A DNA stretch of 39,411 bases, taken from positions 1-39,411 of the forward strand of contig NZ_JACJHR010000080.1 of assembly GCF_014174495.1 (NCBI RefSeq), in the 5' to 3' direction. Below the pieces are notes generated by a model. It did no database searches. It was not told where the DNA came from and saw nothing but the letters and a program-made list of their open reading frames with translations. How positions within the stretch are numbered: position 1 is the first letter of the stretch; every line of letters starts with the position of its first letter. Position numbers and translations under genes: made by a program. The DNA is from Amycolatopsis echigonensis. GTDB lineage: Bacteria > Actinomycetota > Actinomycetes > Mycobacteriales > Pseudonocardiaceae. Positions 1-7,641 of this stretch are shown here, one piece after another.

Positions 1-7
1 CGGGTGA

Positions 8-1045
8 ACCGGTCGTCGAAGAATCCCCGGTCGCCGAGGATCTCCGCCAGCGCCGCGAGGAGCGCCGAACCCGCTTCCGCTCGCACCGCCGCCCGCGGCC
101 GCGGACCCGGCCCAAGCCACGGGTTCGGCGGGTTCCGGCGGAGCGTCCGAGAACGGCGGCCTGGTCCCGCTCGACCAGCCGATCAGCCTCGACGACCTCG
201 TGGCGGGCAACCGGGCGGCCGGTCCGTTCCTCAGCCCGGCGACGCCGGCGTCGGAAGCCCCGGCGTGGCCGACCGCGGAGGATCTCGCCCCGCTCACTCG
301 CGAGTCGTACGGCGACGGCGCGAGCATGGCGGAGACCGAATTCCCGCCGCTGGTGCTGCCGAAGCGGGAGCCGAAGTACGTCGCCCCGGAAGCGCCGAGG
401 GAGCAGCCGCCCGCCGAGCCGGACGGTTCCGCCGCGCTCGAGGACGACGTGCCCACCCGGCGGCTGCCGATCTACCAGTCGGTGCTGTCGCGCTGGTTCA
501 GCGAGGGCGAGGACAGCGACACCGGCACCGCCGGTTCCGCCGCGCCGGAGCCGGAAACCACCGAGGCCGCCGAGTCGGAGGAGACTCCGGCCGAGCAGCC
601 GAGGGAACGGAGGGCCGAAGCCCTCGAATCGACGCCGCTCTACCCCGGTTCCGACGAACCGGAGGACGACAGCTGGCACAGCGTCTCCGACGAGGGCTGG
701 CAGGCGGCGCAGTCGCTGCTCGAATCCAAGAACGAGGAGATCACGCCCGCCGGGCTGCCCAAGCGCGTGCCCAACGCGTACCTGGTCCCCGGCTCGATCG
801 GCAACGCGCCGGAACCGGCGCAGCAGCAGAATTCGTTCACCGACGCGACCGCTGGAATGCCCGGAACGGGTGCGATCACCCGCTCGGCGGCGGCTGCCCG
901 CAGCCGGATGGCAAGCTTCCAGCGTGGGTACAAGTCCGGCAGGCACGCGCTGAAGGAGCGGCCGCCGGAAGCCCGGCTCGACGACGACGGGGTTCGCGTC
1001 ACCGGGGCCGGGTATGTGAGCGACAGCAGTGAGGAGCGAGAGTGA
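8..1045 (+). CDS. Sensor histidine kinase of a conservon, C-terminal tail only (partial)
   Basis: This is the disordered C-terminal tail of a CvnA-type sensor kinase; the sensor, HAMP-like and ATPase parts would lie upstream of the window. It is recognised by the stretches SLDDLVAGNRAAGPFLSP, DEGWQAAQSLLES, GLPKRVPNAYLVPGS and ARSRMASFQRGYKSGRHAL, which are typical of the ends of actinobacterial nitrate/nitrite-sensor-like kinases that precede roadblock-DUF742-GTPase sets. The rest is Pro/Ala/Glu-rich linker. Its TGA overlaps the next GTG as GTGA, so the two are translationally coupled. One oddity: the frame is closed by a TGA at positions 5-7. The first 45 or so bases read better in another frame (EPVVEESPVAEDL). 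A frameshift or base-call error near the window edge is therefore possible. The internal GTG at 200 has no ribosome site and lies inside a conserved stretch, so it is not the start. Confidence 0.75.
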   Translation, partial: TGRRRIPGRRGSPPAPRGAPNPLPLAPPPAAADPAQATGSAGSGGASENGGLVPLDQPISLDDLVAGNRAAGPFLSPATPASEAPAWPTAEDLAPLTRESYGDGASMAETEFPPLVLPKREPKYVAPEAPREQPPAEPDGSAALEDDVPTRRLPIYQSVLSRWFSEGEDSDTGTAGSAAPEPETTEAAESEETPAEQPRERRAEALESTPLYPGSDEPEDDSWHSVSDEGWQAAQSLLESKNEEITPAGLPKRVPNAYLVPGSIGNAPEPAQQQNSFTDATAGMPGTGAITRSAAAARSRMASFQRGYKSGRHALKERPPEARLDDDGVRVTGAGYVSDSSEERE

Positions 1046-1518
1046 CACGGGCGGGAGTGCAGCCGGGAGGCGGCTCGGTGCAGCCGAACGGCAGGCAGGC
1101 CGGTGGCAGCGCGGCGAGCAGCTTCGCGTGGCTGATCACGGACTTCGTCCACCGGGTGCCCGGTGCGGCGCACGCGGTGGTCGTCTCGGCCGACGGTCTG
1201 CTGCTCGCGTCTTCGCGCGGGCTGCCGAAGGACCGGGCGGACCAGCTGGCGGCTGTCGCCTCGGGGCTGACCAGCCTCGCGCGCGGTGCGGCGAAGGTGT
1301 TCGAGGGCGGCCCGGTCGCGCAGACCGTGGTCGAGATGGCGAACGGGTTTCTCTTCCTGATGTCGGTGTCCGACGGGTCGTGCCTCGCGGTGCTCGGCTC
1401 GCCGGAAAGCGACATCGGCTTGGTGGTGTACGAGATGACTCTGCTGGTCGAACGGGTCGGCCAGCAGCTGACACCGGAGATGCGGGCACAACTGCAGGGC
1501 GCTGCGGTCCGTCGCTAG
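1042..1518 (+). CDS. Roadblock/LC7 domain protein (CvnB, MglB-like)
   Basis: A 158-aa roadblock/LC7 protein, the second member of a conservon. In the family these small alpha/beta proteins bind the neighbouring GTPase, as MglB does MglA, and link it to the sensor kinase. A short flexible N-terminus (about 25 residues) precedes the domain, which starts at SFAWLITDFVHRVPGAAHAV. It includes the hallmarks VSADGLLLASS, LAAVASGLTSL and VSDGSCLAVL and ends in a C-terminal helix VVYEMTLLVERVGQQL. The GTG at 1042 was chosen because it overlaps the kinase stop and has a GAGGAGCGAG purine run just upstream. The protein is cytosolic and about the usual family length. Function is inferred from family and operon position. 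Confidence 0.9.
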   Translation: MTRAGVQPGGGSVQPNGRQAGGSAASSFAWLITDFVHRVPGAAHAVVVSADGLLLASSRGLPKDRADQLAAVASGLTSLARGAAKVFEGGPVAQTVVEMANGFLFLMSVSDGSCLAVLGSPESDIGLVVYEMTLLVERVGQQLTPEMRAQLQGAAVRR

Positions 1519-1545
1519 GCGGACCTAGGACTACAGGAGTAAACC

Positions 1546-2313
1546 GTGGACGACGGGCGCTTGCGCGGCGACGGCCGGCTCGGTGACGAGCACACCGGCG
1601 GCTGGGGCGATCGGGAGCAGAGCCGGGAGGACTGGAAGTCCTTCCGGGACCGGGTCGACCGCGAATGGCGTTCGAGGGACGTCCAAGCCGCGGATTCCGA
1701 TCCGGTGCGCGAACCGCCGAACTGGCTGACCGATTCCAACGCCGGGCAGCAGCCGGGCATCACCGCGGTGCCCGGGTACCGCGAGCGGCTGCTCGGCGGT
1801 CCCGGTTCGGAGCTGTTCGGCGGGGCGAGCGGGCCGCTGTACGACTCGGCCGAGTTCGCCGCGTTCAGCGCCGAGCGCGACGGGTCGCCGGGACCGTCTT
1901 CGAACGAGCTGGCCGCCGCGCTGCCGATGCAGGCGGCGGGCGAATACGTGGACGAGCCCGCCGAGGTGGAGACCTCGGGGCTGGTCCGGCCTTACTTCCG
2001 CACCCGGGGACGCACGAAACCGACCTACGACCTCGCGATCGAGGCCCTGGTGTCGACGAGCGAGCAGGGCCGGGTGCTCGACCGCGTCCGCGTGCCGGAG
2101 CACCGGTCGATCTGCGACCTGTGCCTCGACACCCGGTCGGTCGCCGAGGTGGCCGCGCTGCTGCGGCTGCCGCTCGGCGTGGTGCGGGTGCTGATTGGTG
2201 ACGTGGCGGGCCTCGGCCTGGTGCTCGTGCACACGAGCAGCAGCACGAACGCGGGCGACCGCCCCAGTATCGAGTTCATGGAAAGGGTGCTCAGTGGGCT
2301 TCGGAGAATTTGA
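1546..2313 (+). CDS. DUF742 protein (CvnC)
   Basis: A 255-aa conservon protein. The first ~145 residues are acidic, polar and probably disordered. The last ~110 form the DUF742 domain, with a winged-helix-like layout: LVRPYFRTRGRTKP, LAIEALVSTSEQG, EHRSICDLCLDTRSVAEVAALLRLPLG and EFMERVLSGLRRI. Such proteins are the third component between roadblock protein and GTPase; their biochemical role is not settled. The GTG start at 1546 has an ACAGGAG ribosome site 7 bases upstream and lies 27 bases after the roadblock stop. The 3' end overlaps the GTPase gene by 20 bases, a sign of coupling. Nearly the same C-terminal domain recurs in the second copy ending at 4798. Confidence 0.9.
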   Translation: MDDGRLRGDGRLGDEHTGGWGDREQSREDWKSFRDRVDREWRSRDVQAADSDPVREPPNWLTDSNAGQQPGITAVPGYRERLLGGPGSELFGGASGPLYDSAEFAAFSAERDGSPGPSSNELAAALPMQAAGEYVDEPAEVETSGLVRPYFRTRGRTKPTYDLAIEALVSTSEQGRVLDRVRVPEHRSICDLCLDTRSVAEVAALLRLPLGVVRVLIGDVAGLGLVLVHTSSSTNAGDRPSIEFMERVLSGLRRI

Positions 2314-2899
2314 CTCCGACGCGAACACACCGCATACGGGTCCGACCTCGTCGGCCAAGATCGTGGTCGCGGGTGGGTTCGGTTCGGGCAAGACGACTCT
2401 GGTCGGGGCGATCTCCGAGATCGACCCGCTGACCACCGAGGCCATGATGACCGAGGCGAGCGTGGGGCACGACGACGTGTCGGCCACGCCGAACAAGACG
2501 ACCACCACGGTGGCCATGGACTTCGGCCGGATCTCGCTCGACTCCGACTTGGTGCTGTACGTGTTCGGCACACCGGGCCAGCACCGGTTCTGGTTCATGT
2601 GGGACGACCTCGCCGTCGGCGCGATCGGCGCGGTCGTGCTCGTGGACACGCGGCGGCTCGCGGACGCGTTCCCGTCCATCGACTTCTTCGAGAACCGGAA
2701 GCTGCCCTACGTCGTGGCGATCAACTGCTTCGACCGGCTGCTGCACCACCAGATCGAGGACGTGCGGCACGCGCTCACCATCTCGCCGTCGGTGCCGATC
2801 ATGGCGTGCGACGCGCGGGAGCGGGAGTCGGCGAAGCAGGTGCTGATCTCCGTCGTGCAGCACGCGATCGCGCACGACACGGCTTTGCGGGCGGGTTAG
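2294..2899 (+). CDS. Small Arf/MglA-like GTPase (CvnD)
   Basis: A 201-aa cytosolic GTPase that closes the four-gene conservon. The P-loop GGFGSGKTT is at residues 27-35, a G3 equivalent GTPGQHRF near 92-99 (the usual DxxG is TPGQ, as in this family), and G4 NCFD near 144-147. The switch region TPNKTTTTVAMDFG matches the MglA/Arf-like group. In the family it is thought to be the effector switched by the roadblock partner and kinase. The GTG at 2294 was chosen because it lies inside the end of the DUF742 gene, follows a GAAAGG purine run by 7 bases, and yields a protein starting just ahead of the G domain. Longer in-frame starts would overlap the DUF742 domain without support. Confidence 0.93.
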   Translation: MGFGEFDSDANTPHTGPTSSAKIVVAGGFGSGKTTLVGAISEIDPLTTEAMMTEASVGHDDVSATPNKTTTTVAMDFGRISLDSDLVLYVFGTPGQHRFWFMWDDLAVGAIGAVVLVDTRRLADAFPSIDFFENRKLPYVVAINCFDRLLHHQIEDVRHALTISPSVPIMACDARERESAKQVLISVVQHAIAHDTALRAG

Positions 2900-2906
2900 T
2901 CCCGCC
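2890..2906 (+). terminator. Hairpin over the stop codon of the conservon GTPase
   Basis: GGCGGG and CCCGCC pair around a TTAGT loop that contains the TAG stop. No U-tract follows, which is common for actinobacterial 3' hairpins. It is a candidate terminator or 3' stabiliser of the conservon mRNA; no other structure nearby does this job. Confidence 0.4.
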
Positions 2907-3222
2907 TCCGTCCACCCGCCGCCGTCTGCGAAGGAGGCGCCAGCCGACTCCCAGATTCCCGATCCACCCCGGCTCGGGTGCGGCCGTTGGAGTGAACTCC
3001 ACGGGCTTCACCCGCTTCGGGGAGTGGTGCCTCCGAGCGGGGCGGGCTGAGTAGTCCTGTCCCCTCGCGGCCGAGGCCGGCAGCCCCCGATCGGGGCGTC
3101 GGACCGGCGGTGACCTGCACGGACATCCCGCTGCGCACCGTGGCCGCCGCCACCACCGAGTGACCCGCGAATGCGTGGTTGTGCATGCGTTCGCGCGGCG
3201 TTACATCCGGCAGACACGTACC
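2907..3222. other. Gene-free spacer between the two conservon sets
   Basis: Together with the promoter region up to 3355 this is about 450 bases without a convincing gene. Reading frames are open on both strands because of GC content, but none has recognisable protein content or a ribosome site. Several short GC-rich inverted repeats occur. No repeat element, tRNA or clear ORF was seen. Confidence 0.5.
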
Positions 3223-3234
3223 GTGCCCGGGCAC
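3223..3234. promoter_or_regulatory. 12-bp perfect palindrome upstream of the second roadblock promoter
   Basis: GTGCCCGGGCAC is a perfect palindrome lying 4 bases upstream of the candidate -35 element at 3239. Position and symmetry fit an activator or repressor site; the binding protein is unknown. Confidence 0.3.
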
Positions 3235-3238
3235 ACGC

Positions 3239-3266
3239 TCGACACGACCGGGTGCGTGAATACGCT
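3239..3266 (+). promoter_or_regulatory. Candidate promoter of the roadblock-DUF742 pair
   Basis: TCGACA (-35, close to TTGACA), 16 bases, then TACGCT (-10, fits TANNNT). A transcript would start near 3273, about 80 bases before the preferred roadblock start. This suggests that the second set has its own promoter and is not simply read through from the GTPase gene. Confidence 0.4.
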
Positions 3267-3355
3267 GGAACGACGACTTCACCGCGGCCGGGCGAGGATG
3301 TGGCCTGACAGTGGCGAACGGGCGTCCGGCAGCGTTCGAGGAGCTTGGAGGGGCA

Positions 3356-3787
3356 GTGACCGATTCCGACCGGCCAGCGGACCAGGGCACGTTCAGCTGG
3401 CTGATCTCGGATTTCGTGCGCCGGGTCCCGGGTGCGGCGCACGCGGTGCTGGTGTCGGCGGACGGGCTGATGCTCGCGCCCTCGGAGGGGTTGCCGCAGG
3501 AACGCGCCGAACAGCTCTCGGCGGTGGCGTCCGGGCTGATCAGCCTCACCCAGGGCGCCGCGCGGTGCTTCGAGGCGGGCGGCGTGAACCAGACCGTGGT
3601 CGAGATGGAGCGCGGGTACCTGTTCCTGATGTCGGTCTCCGACGGCTCCTGCCTGGCCGTGCTCGCCGCGCCGACGTGCGACATCGGAACGGTCGCGTAC
3701 GAGATGACCCTGCTGGTCGAGCGGGTCGGCGAGCAGATCACGCCGGAACTGCGCGCCCAGCTGCAGGGCGGCGGGGTGCTGGGGTAG
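3356..3787 (+). CDS. Roadblock/LC7 domain protein, second copy
   Basis: A 143-aa roadblock protein closely similar to the one at 1042-1518: FSWLISDFVRRVPGAAHAVL, VSADGLMLAPSEGLP, LSAVASGLISLTQGAA, VSDGSCLAVLAAP and VAYEMTLLVERVGEQI. The start is set at GTG 3356, behind a strong GGAGGGG site, giving MTDSDRP before the domain. A start at GTG 3311 would add 15 residues without such a site. It is followed 3 bases later by a DUF742 gene. No kinase gene precedes it and no GTPase follows. It may therefore work with the GTPase or kinase of the first set or with partners elsewhere. Confidence 0.88.
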   Translation: MTDSDRPADQGTFSWLISDFVRRVPGAAHAVLVSADGLMLAPSEGLPQERAEQLSAVASGLISLTQGAARCFEAGGVNQTVVEMERGYLFLMSVSDGSCLAVLAAPTCDIGTVAYEMTLLVERVGEQITPELRAQLQGGGVLG

Positions 3788-3790
3788 CCG

Positions 3791-4798
3791 ATGAAGATCT
3801 CGGGTTTCGGAGACCAGGACACGGGCGCCTGGGACGCCCTCCACAAAGGCACGGAACGGGAGTCGTTCGACTCGCCGAGCCGGTACGAGCTGAGTTCGCT
3901 GACCCTGCGGTTGCCGCATCGGCAGCCTCGGTCGACGCCTCCGCCGTCTTCGCAGCCTTCTCCGCGTGCTGCTCGGCGTCCGGAGCCCGCGCCTCGCCCG
4001 GCTCCCGCGCCCGAGCCGCGCCCGGTGCAGCAGGCAGTCGCCCCGCGTCCGGTTGCCCCGCCTCCCGCTCCGGTTCAGGACGAGAGCTGGGACGACGGCT
4101 ACGAATGGGTCGAGGACGGCGAATCCGGTTACTGGGAGGAGCCCCAGCAGAACCGGTGGGAAGAGCCGCGGCAGAACCACCGCTGGGAAGAGCCAGCGCC
4201 TCAGCCCAGCCGTTCCGCGGCACACGACCCGTACTCGTTCGACGAGTACGCCGGTTCGCCCGGCCCGGACGACCGGATGGTGCCGGAAGGCTCCGCGTAC
4301 CAACCGCAGCACGTCGAACCAGCCCCCCGCAGCAGGCACGCGCTGGTCGAAGAGCCCGCAGCCGAGTACTCCGACCCGGGGCCCGCCTCCGGAGTGTCCG
4401 AATTGGACCGGTTCTGGTCCGGCGAGGAGCCCGCGCAGCCGGAACCGCCAGCCCAGCCGACGAAATCGCGCGTGCGGCCGTACGCCCGGACCCGCGGCCG
4501 GACCCACTCCGACCACAATCTCGCGCTGGAGGCCCTGGTCTCCACCAGCGACGAGGGCCGCCGCTACCGCGGGGTGCGCTCGATCGAGCACCGGCGGATC
4601 TGCGATCTGTGCCTGGAGACCCGGTCGGTCGCGGAGATCGCCGCGCATCTGCACCTGCCGCTCGGCGTGGTGAAGGTACTGGTGGGCGACATGGCCGACA
4701 TCGGGCTCGTCATGCTGCACCAGACGGATCTGGTGCTGGGCGACCGCTCGTCGCGGGAGTTCATGGAGCGGGTCCTGCAGGGGCTGCGCAACCTCTGA
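3791..4798 (+). CDS. DUF742 protein, second copy, with long disordered N-terminus
   Basis: A 335-aa protein. Residues ~45-225 are low complexity, rich in Pro, Glu, Ser and Arg, with a short local repeat of the type (N)RWEEP (RWEEPRQN, RWEEPAPQ). The C-terminal ~110 residues are a DUF742 domain: SRVRPYARTRGRTHSDHN, LALEALVSTSDEG, RRICDLCLETRSVAEIAAHL and REFMERVLQGLRNL. The domain matches the copy ending at 2313; the N-termini differ entirely in length and sequence. The ATG lies 3 bases after the roadblock stop, so the two are one operon. The next gene is convergent, so there is no GTPase here. Function is unknown beyond family membership. Confidence 0.85.
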   Translation: MKISGFGDQDTGAWDALHKGTERESFDSPSRYELSSLTLRLPHRQPRSTPPPSSQPSPRAARRPEPAPRPAPAPEPRPVQQAVAPRPVAPPPAPVQDESWDDGYEWVEDGESGYWEEPQQNRWEEPRQNHRWEEPAPQPSRSAAHDPYSFDEYAGSPGPDDRMVPEGSAYQPQHVEPAPRSRHALVEEPAAEYSDPGPASGVSELDRFWSGEEPAQPEPPAQPTKSRVRPYARTRGRTHSDHNLALEALVSTSDEGRRYRGVRSIEHRRICDLCLETRSVAEIAAHLHLPLGVVKVLVGDMADIGLVMLHQTDLVLGDRSSREFMERVLQGLRNL

Positions 4799-4911
4799 CG
4801 GCGGGCGCGTTCGCTTCCGGGGCGCGCTGCTTTGTCCTTGCCTCGTTCGGCTCCGCCCGTCTCGCGTCACCCTCACCGCGGCCGATCAGGTCAGGCACGC
4901 CTCGGCAGAAA

Positions 4912-4967
4912 GCATTGGGGGCTCCGTCCATGCCCGCCGCCACCCTCAATGGCGGCGTTCCCCATGC
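4912..4967. terminator. Nested palindrome between convergent genes
   Basis: A perfect hairpin (CGCCGCCA, 7-base loop, TGGCGGCG; 4935-4957) sits inside outer arms GCATTGGGG and CCCCATGC. It lies between the DUF742 gene and the convergent helicase-associated gene and could terminate both. The outer arms resemble the ends of the palindrome at 16968-17020, so this may be a diverged member of the same intergenic repeat family. Nothing else of note was seen in 4799-4982. Confidence 0.45.
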
Positions 4968-4982
4968 CGCGTTGGGCCGACC

Positions 4983-7223
4983 TCAGTCCTCGACCAACGC
5001 CGCGGAAGTGATGCGGTGCAACGGATACCGCTCGTGGTTCGCGCCTTCCAGCACTCCGCCGCCGACTCGCAGCGGGCGTACTACTCGTTGGCTCGCCGTG
5101 CCGCGGGAGTCGACGAAGCCGATCCATACCTCGCGTTGTTCGAGCGTCGCGCGGGACAGCAGGTCGAGCGTCGCTGTCGTGTCCGCACCGCTGCCGCCTG
5201 GCGCGCGCACTGTCGAACCGCGCCGCCGGGCCGACGCTTGGTCGCCTGCGCGGAGATTCGACACGATCCGGGTCGCCTGTTCGTCGGTCAGCACCGCTTG
5301 TTCGCCCGGCCGGGCGCGTGCCGCGCGGGTGCGGGCGGGCAGGCGTCGCCCGGTGGGGCGCAGGTCGACGACCCGGCCGTCCGGACCCTCCGCCGCGGGA
5401 GCGAAACCCGCGCCGCGCAAGGCTTCCAGGACCTCGGCTAGCGGCACCGAGCTGATCAGCACCGTCGGCGCGATCATTCGCAGGTCGTACTCCGCGGCCA
5501 CCGGATTCGCGAGCACCTCGGCGAGCAGCGCCTCGTCGTCGCAGCGGAGGAAGGACCCCGCGGTACCGCCGCGCAGGCGGCCGTGGCGGCGGGCGACGTC
5601 GTCGATCAGGTACGTCAGGCCCTGCGGCACCGGGGTCGCCGACTTGTTGCGGAACATCGCGTGCAGTTCGTCAGCGGTCCGTCCGGTGTCGAGCGCGCGG
5701 CGCACGGACGGCTCAGTGACGCGGTAAACCGTTGCGTGGCCAGCGGATTCGACGTCCGCGACCGCGGCCATGTCCGCCGCCAGTTCCGGCTCCAGCGGAC
5801 CCGGCGCGACGACCGTCAGGTCTGCCTGCACCAGCACGTGGTCGACCGGTGCGGGCAGCGCGTCGTGCATCGCCTCGACCGCGCCGGAGCGGTCGTCCTC
5901 CAGCAGCAGCCTCGCGGCGGTGGTGAGGGCGCCGAGGCCGACGAGGCCCAGCGCGGTCGCCTCGGCCATCGTCCAGCGGACGGTTTCGTCGCGAAGCCGA
6001 CCACCTCGCCGCGGTGCGCGCCAGGCCAGCACGGCCACCAGCTCGTCGACGCTTTTCACGCCTGCGCCCGGATTCAGCTCAGCCAGTGCGGAAAGCAAGC
6101 GGTGTCGCGAAACCGGTGCGAGCGGCCGTCGCAACTCCTCGGACAACGGCGCGATCGGCTTGTCCTTCGCGTCCCGTCCACCGGCGAGACCGGGCAGCCG
6201 CGGCAGCTCCAGCCACGCTTGCGCGAGCGTCATCCACCGCTGCACCGACGGCGACGCGAGCCAGCTGTCGGTGAGCGTGGTGGGCACGTACTCCGGGGCG
6301 GTGTTTTCGCTGTCCGCGACGAGTCCCGCGCCGACGACCAGCTCCGCGAGCAGCGTCGCGCGGGTCTCGTCGACTTCGAGATCCTTGGCGACCTTTTTCA
6401 GCTCGCGTACTCCGAGCCCGCCCGCCTTGAGCACCGGCGGCGGCGAATCCGACCACATCCGCAGCAGAGATTCCGTCTGCCGCAGCAATTCCATCGCCTC
6501 GCCGGCGGCCGTCTTGTCCACAGTGTCCGTCCGATGTGGATGGACGGGCAGCTCCGGCTCGACCAGCGTGTCCGGCTCGAACGCGAGCCCGCCGCGCAGC
6601 AGCAGGCCGAGTTCGCGGGGCAGTTCGACGGTCTGGTCGTCCCGGCGCAGCAACAGGCCGCGCGCGAGAAGCTTCTGCACCGGCGTGGCCGCGTCGGACA
6701 ACCCGACGTCGAAGCTCGCGTCACGGGTGCGGCCGATCGGCGGCCCAGCGGCCAACGCGGTGAGCACGGCCCGCTCGTCGTCGCCGACCTCCGCGAGCCG
6801 CGCGTCGAGGTCGGTGGCGGCCAGCGCGGGCGACGGCGCCCCGAGCCCGGCGGGGAACGGACCGAGCGCGTCGCGGGCCGCGGGCGGCACGCGCAGTTCG
6901 TCGTCGGTGCCCCAGACGAGAGCCCGGGCGCGCAGCCGGGCGAGCGGTTCGCTCACGTCCCGGCCGACCAGCGCGGTCACCGCGGACACCGGCACCGGCT
7001 CGACGTCGGCGCCGGCGACCAGCAGCGCGTCCATCACCGCGAGGGTGAACGTGTCGAGGTCCTCGCAGGCACGAGCGACCGACCCCGGCGTGCCCGCGCG
7101 GGTGGCGAGCACGGTCGTGTCGGACGGAGGAGGGGTGGACAGATCGCGACGCGTGCGCAGCAGTTCGGCGAGTGCGTCGTCGGACTCCGCACGCAGCCAG
7201 TCCGCCAGAGAGGTCGCGGGCAT
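4983..7223 (-). CDS. Helicase-associated (XPB/Ssl2-type C-terminal) domain protein with WYL-like end
   Basis: A 746-aa actinobacterial protein of the helicase-C-terminal-domain family, represented in M. tuberculosis by Rv0862c. It opens with SLADWLRAESDDALAELL and has no Walker motifs, so it is not a helicase itself. The middle (around ADLTVVAPGPLEPELAADM and TYLIDDVARRHGRLR) corresponds to the XPB/Ssl2-type region. The last ~60 residues (LEQREVWIGFVDSRG, RVVRPLRVGGG, YPLHRITSA) look like a WYL-type ligand-binding fold. In mycobacteria the gene lies next to an XPB-like helicase gene, so a DNA-repair or nucleic-acid role is plausible but inferred. The ATG at 7223 was chosen because a TATCCT hexamer lies 8 bases upstream, pointing to a leaderless mRNA. 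Longer frames extend into the divergent gene. Confidence 0.85.
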   Translation of the reverse strand: MPATSLADWLRAESDDALAELLRTRRDLSTPPPSDTTVLATRAGTPGSVARACEDLDTFTLAVMDALLVAGADVEPVPVSAVTALVGRDVSEPLARLRARALVWGTDDELRVPPAARDALGPFPAGLGAPSPALAATDLDARLAEVGDDERAVLTALAAGPPIGRTRDASFDVGLSDAATPVQKLLARGLLLRRDDQTVELPRELGLLLRGGLAFEPDTLVEPELPVHPHRTDTVDKTAAGEAMELLRQTESLLRMWSDSPPPVLKAGGLGVRELKKVAKDLEVDETRATLLAELVVGAGLVADSENTAPEYVPTTLTDSWLASPSVQRWMTLAQAWLELPRLPGLAGGRDAKDKPIAPLSEELRRPLAPVSRHRLLSALAELNPGAGVKSVDELVAVLAWRAPRRGGRLRDETVRWTMAEATALGLVGLGALTTAARLLLEDDRSGAVEAMHDALPAPVDHVLVQADLTVVAPGPLEPELAADMAAVADVESAGHATVYRVTEPSVRRALDTGRTADELHAMFRNKSATPVPQGLTYLIDDVARRHGRLRGGTAGSFLRCDDEALLAEVLANPVAAEYDLRMIAPTVLISSVPLAEVLEALRGAGFAPAAEGPDGRVVDLRPTGRRLPARTRAARARPGEQAVLTDEQATRIVSNLRAGDQASARRRGSTVRAPGGSGADTTATLDLLSRATLEQREVWIGFVDSRGTASQRVVRPLRVGGGVLEGANHERYPLHRITSAALVED

Positions 7224-7314
7224 AGACACCCAGGATACCGGGCGGGTGCACGCGCACGAGCGGCGTTCGGGCAGACTGGGTGCAGTTTGCCGGACGAGGG
7301 CCTCGGAGGAAGCA

Positions 7315-7494
7315 GTGGCGAAGGGCGACAAGCAGAGCAAGGGCATCGACCCGACGTGGCCGGGCGAGCCGGGCGAGCACCCGGTCACCGAGCTGTCGTC
7401 GGACCGGCAGGGAGCGCTTTCGCCGTTCGGCGACCTGACCTTCCCGCTCGAGCAGGTGCCCTACGTGCACCCGGAGACCGAGATCAACCGCTGA
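7315..7494 (+). CDS. Small conserved hypothetical protein (59 aa)
   Basis: A 59-aa soluble protein starting MAKGDKQSKGIDP and ending YVHPETEINR, without membrane segments or known motifs. A GGAGGA ribosome site lies 6 bases before the GTG at 7315. Its divergent placement next to the helicase-associated gene and ahead of the moa genes equals the position of Rv0863 in M. tuberculosis; whether the proteins are homologous cannot be judged here. The sequence is too rich in ordered charged and aromatic residues to be a chance frame. Function is unknown. Confidence 0.7.
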   Translation: MAKGDKQSKGIDPTWPGEPGEHPVTELSSDRQGALSPFGDLTFPLEQVPYVHPETEINR

Positions 7495-7510
7495 CCTGCG
7501 GACCGCGTTC

Positions 7511-7536
7511 GGGAGCGCCGTCGCGGCGGCGCCCCC
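7511..7536 (+). terminator. Hairpin after the 59-aa gene
   Basis: GGGAGCGCCG and CGGCGCCCCC can pair around TCGCGG (core stem GCGCCG/CGGCGC, 7515-7532), 17 bases after the stop. It is a plausible terminator separating this small gene from the malic enzyme. Confidence 0.4.
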
Positions 7537-7641
7537 GAGCCTGAAGTTACTGGTCAGTCACCCGGTTGGGGTCGGGTGGCGCGGGTCACCGGACTAGATT
7601 CGAGCCGTCCGAACCCACACCACCTGCGGGGAGTACGTGTC

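Noticed and set aside
3008..4876. 622-aa minus-strand frame over the second conservon set
   Set aside because: Shadow of two well-supported plus-strand genes; Arg-rich, no family features.
5583..7544. Long plus-strand frames opposite the helicase-associated gene
   Set aside because: Antisense shadows due to GC-rich third positions; only the last 59 codons of one frame (7315-7494) look real.
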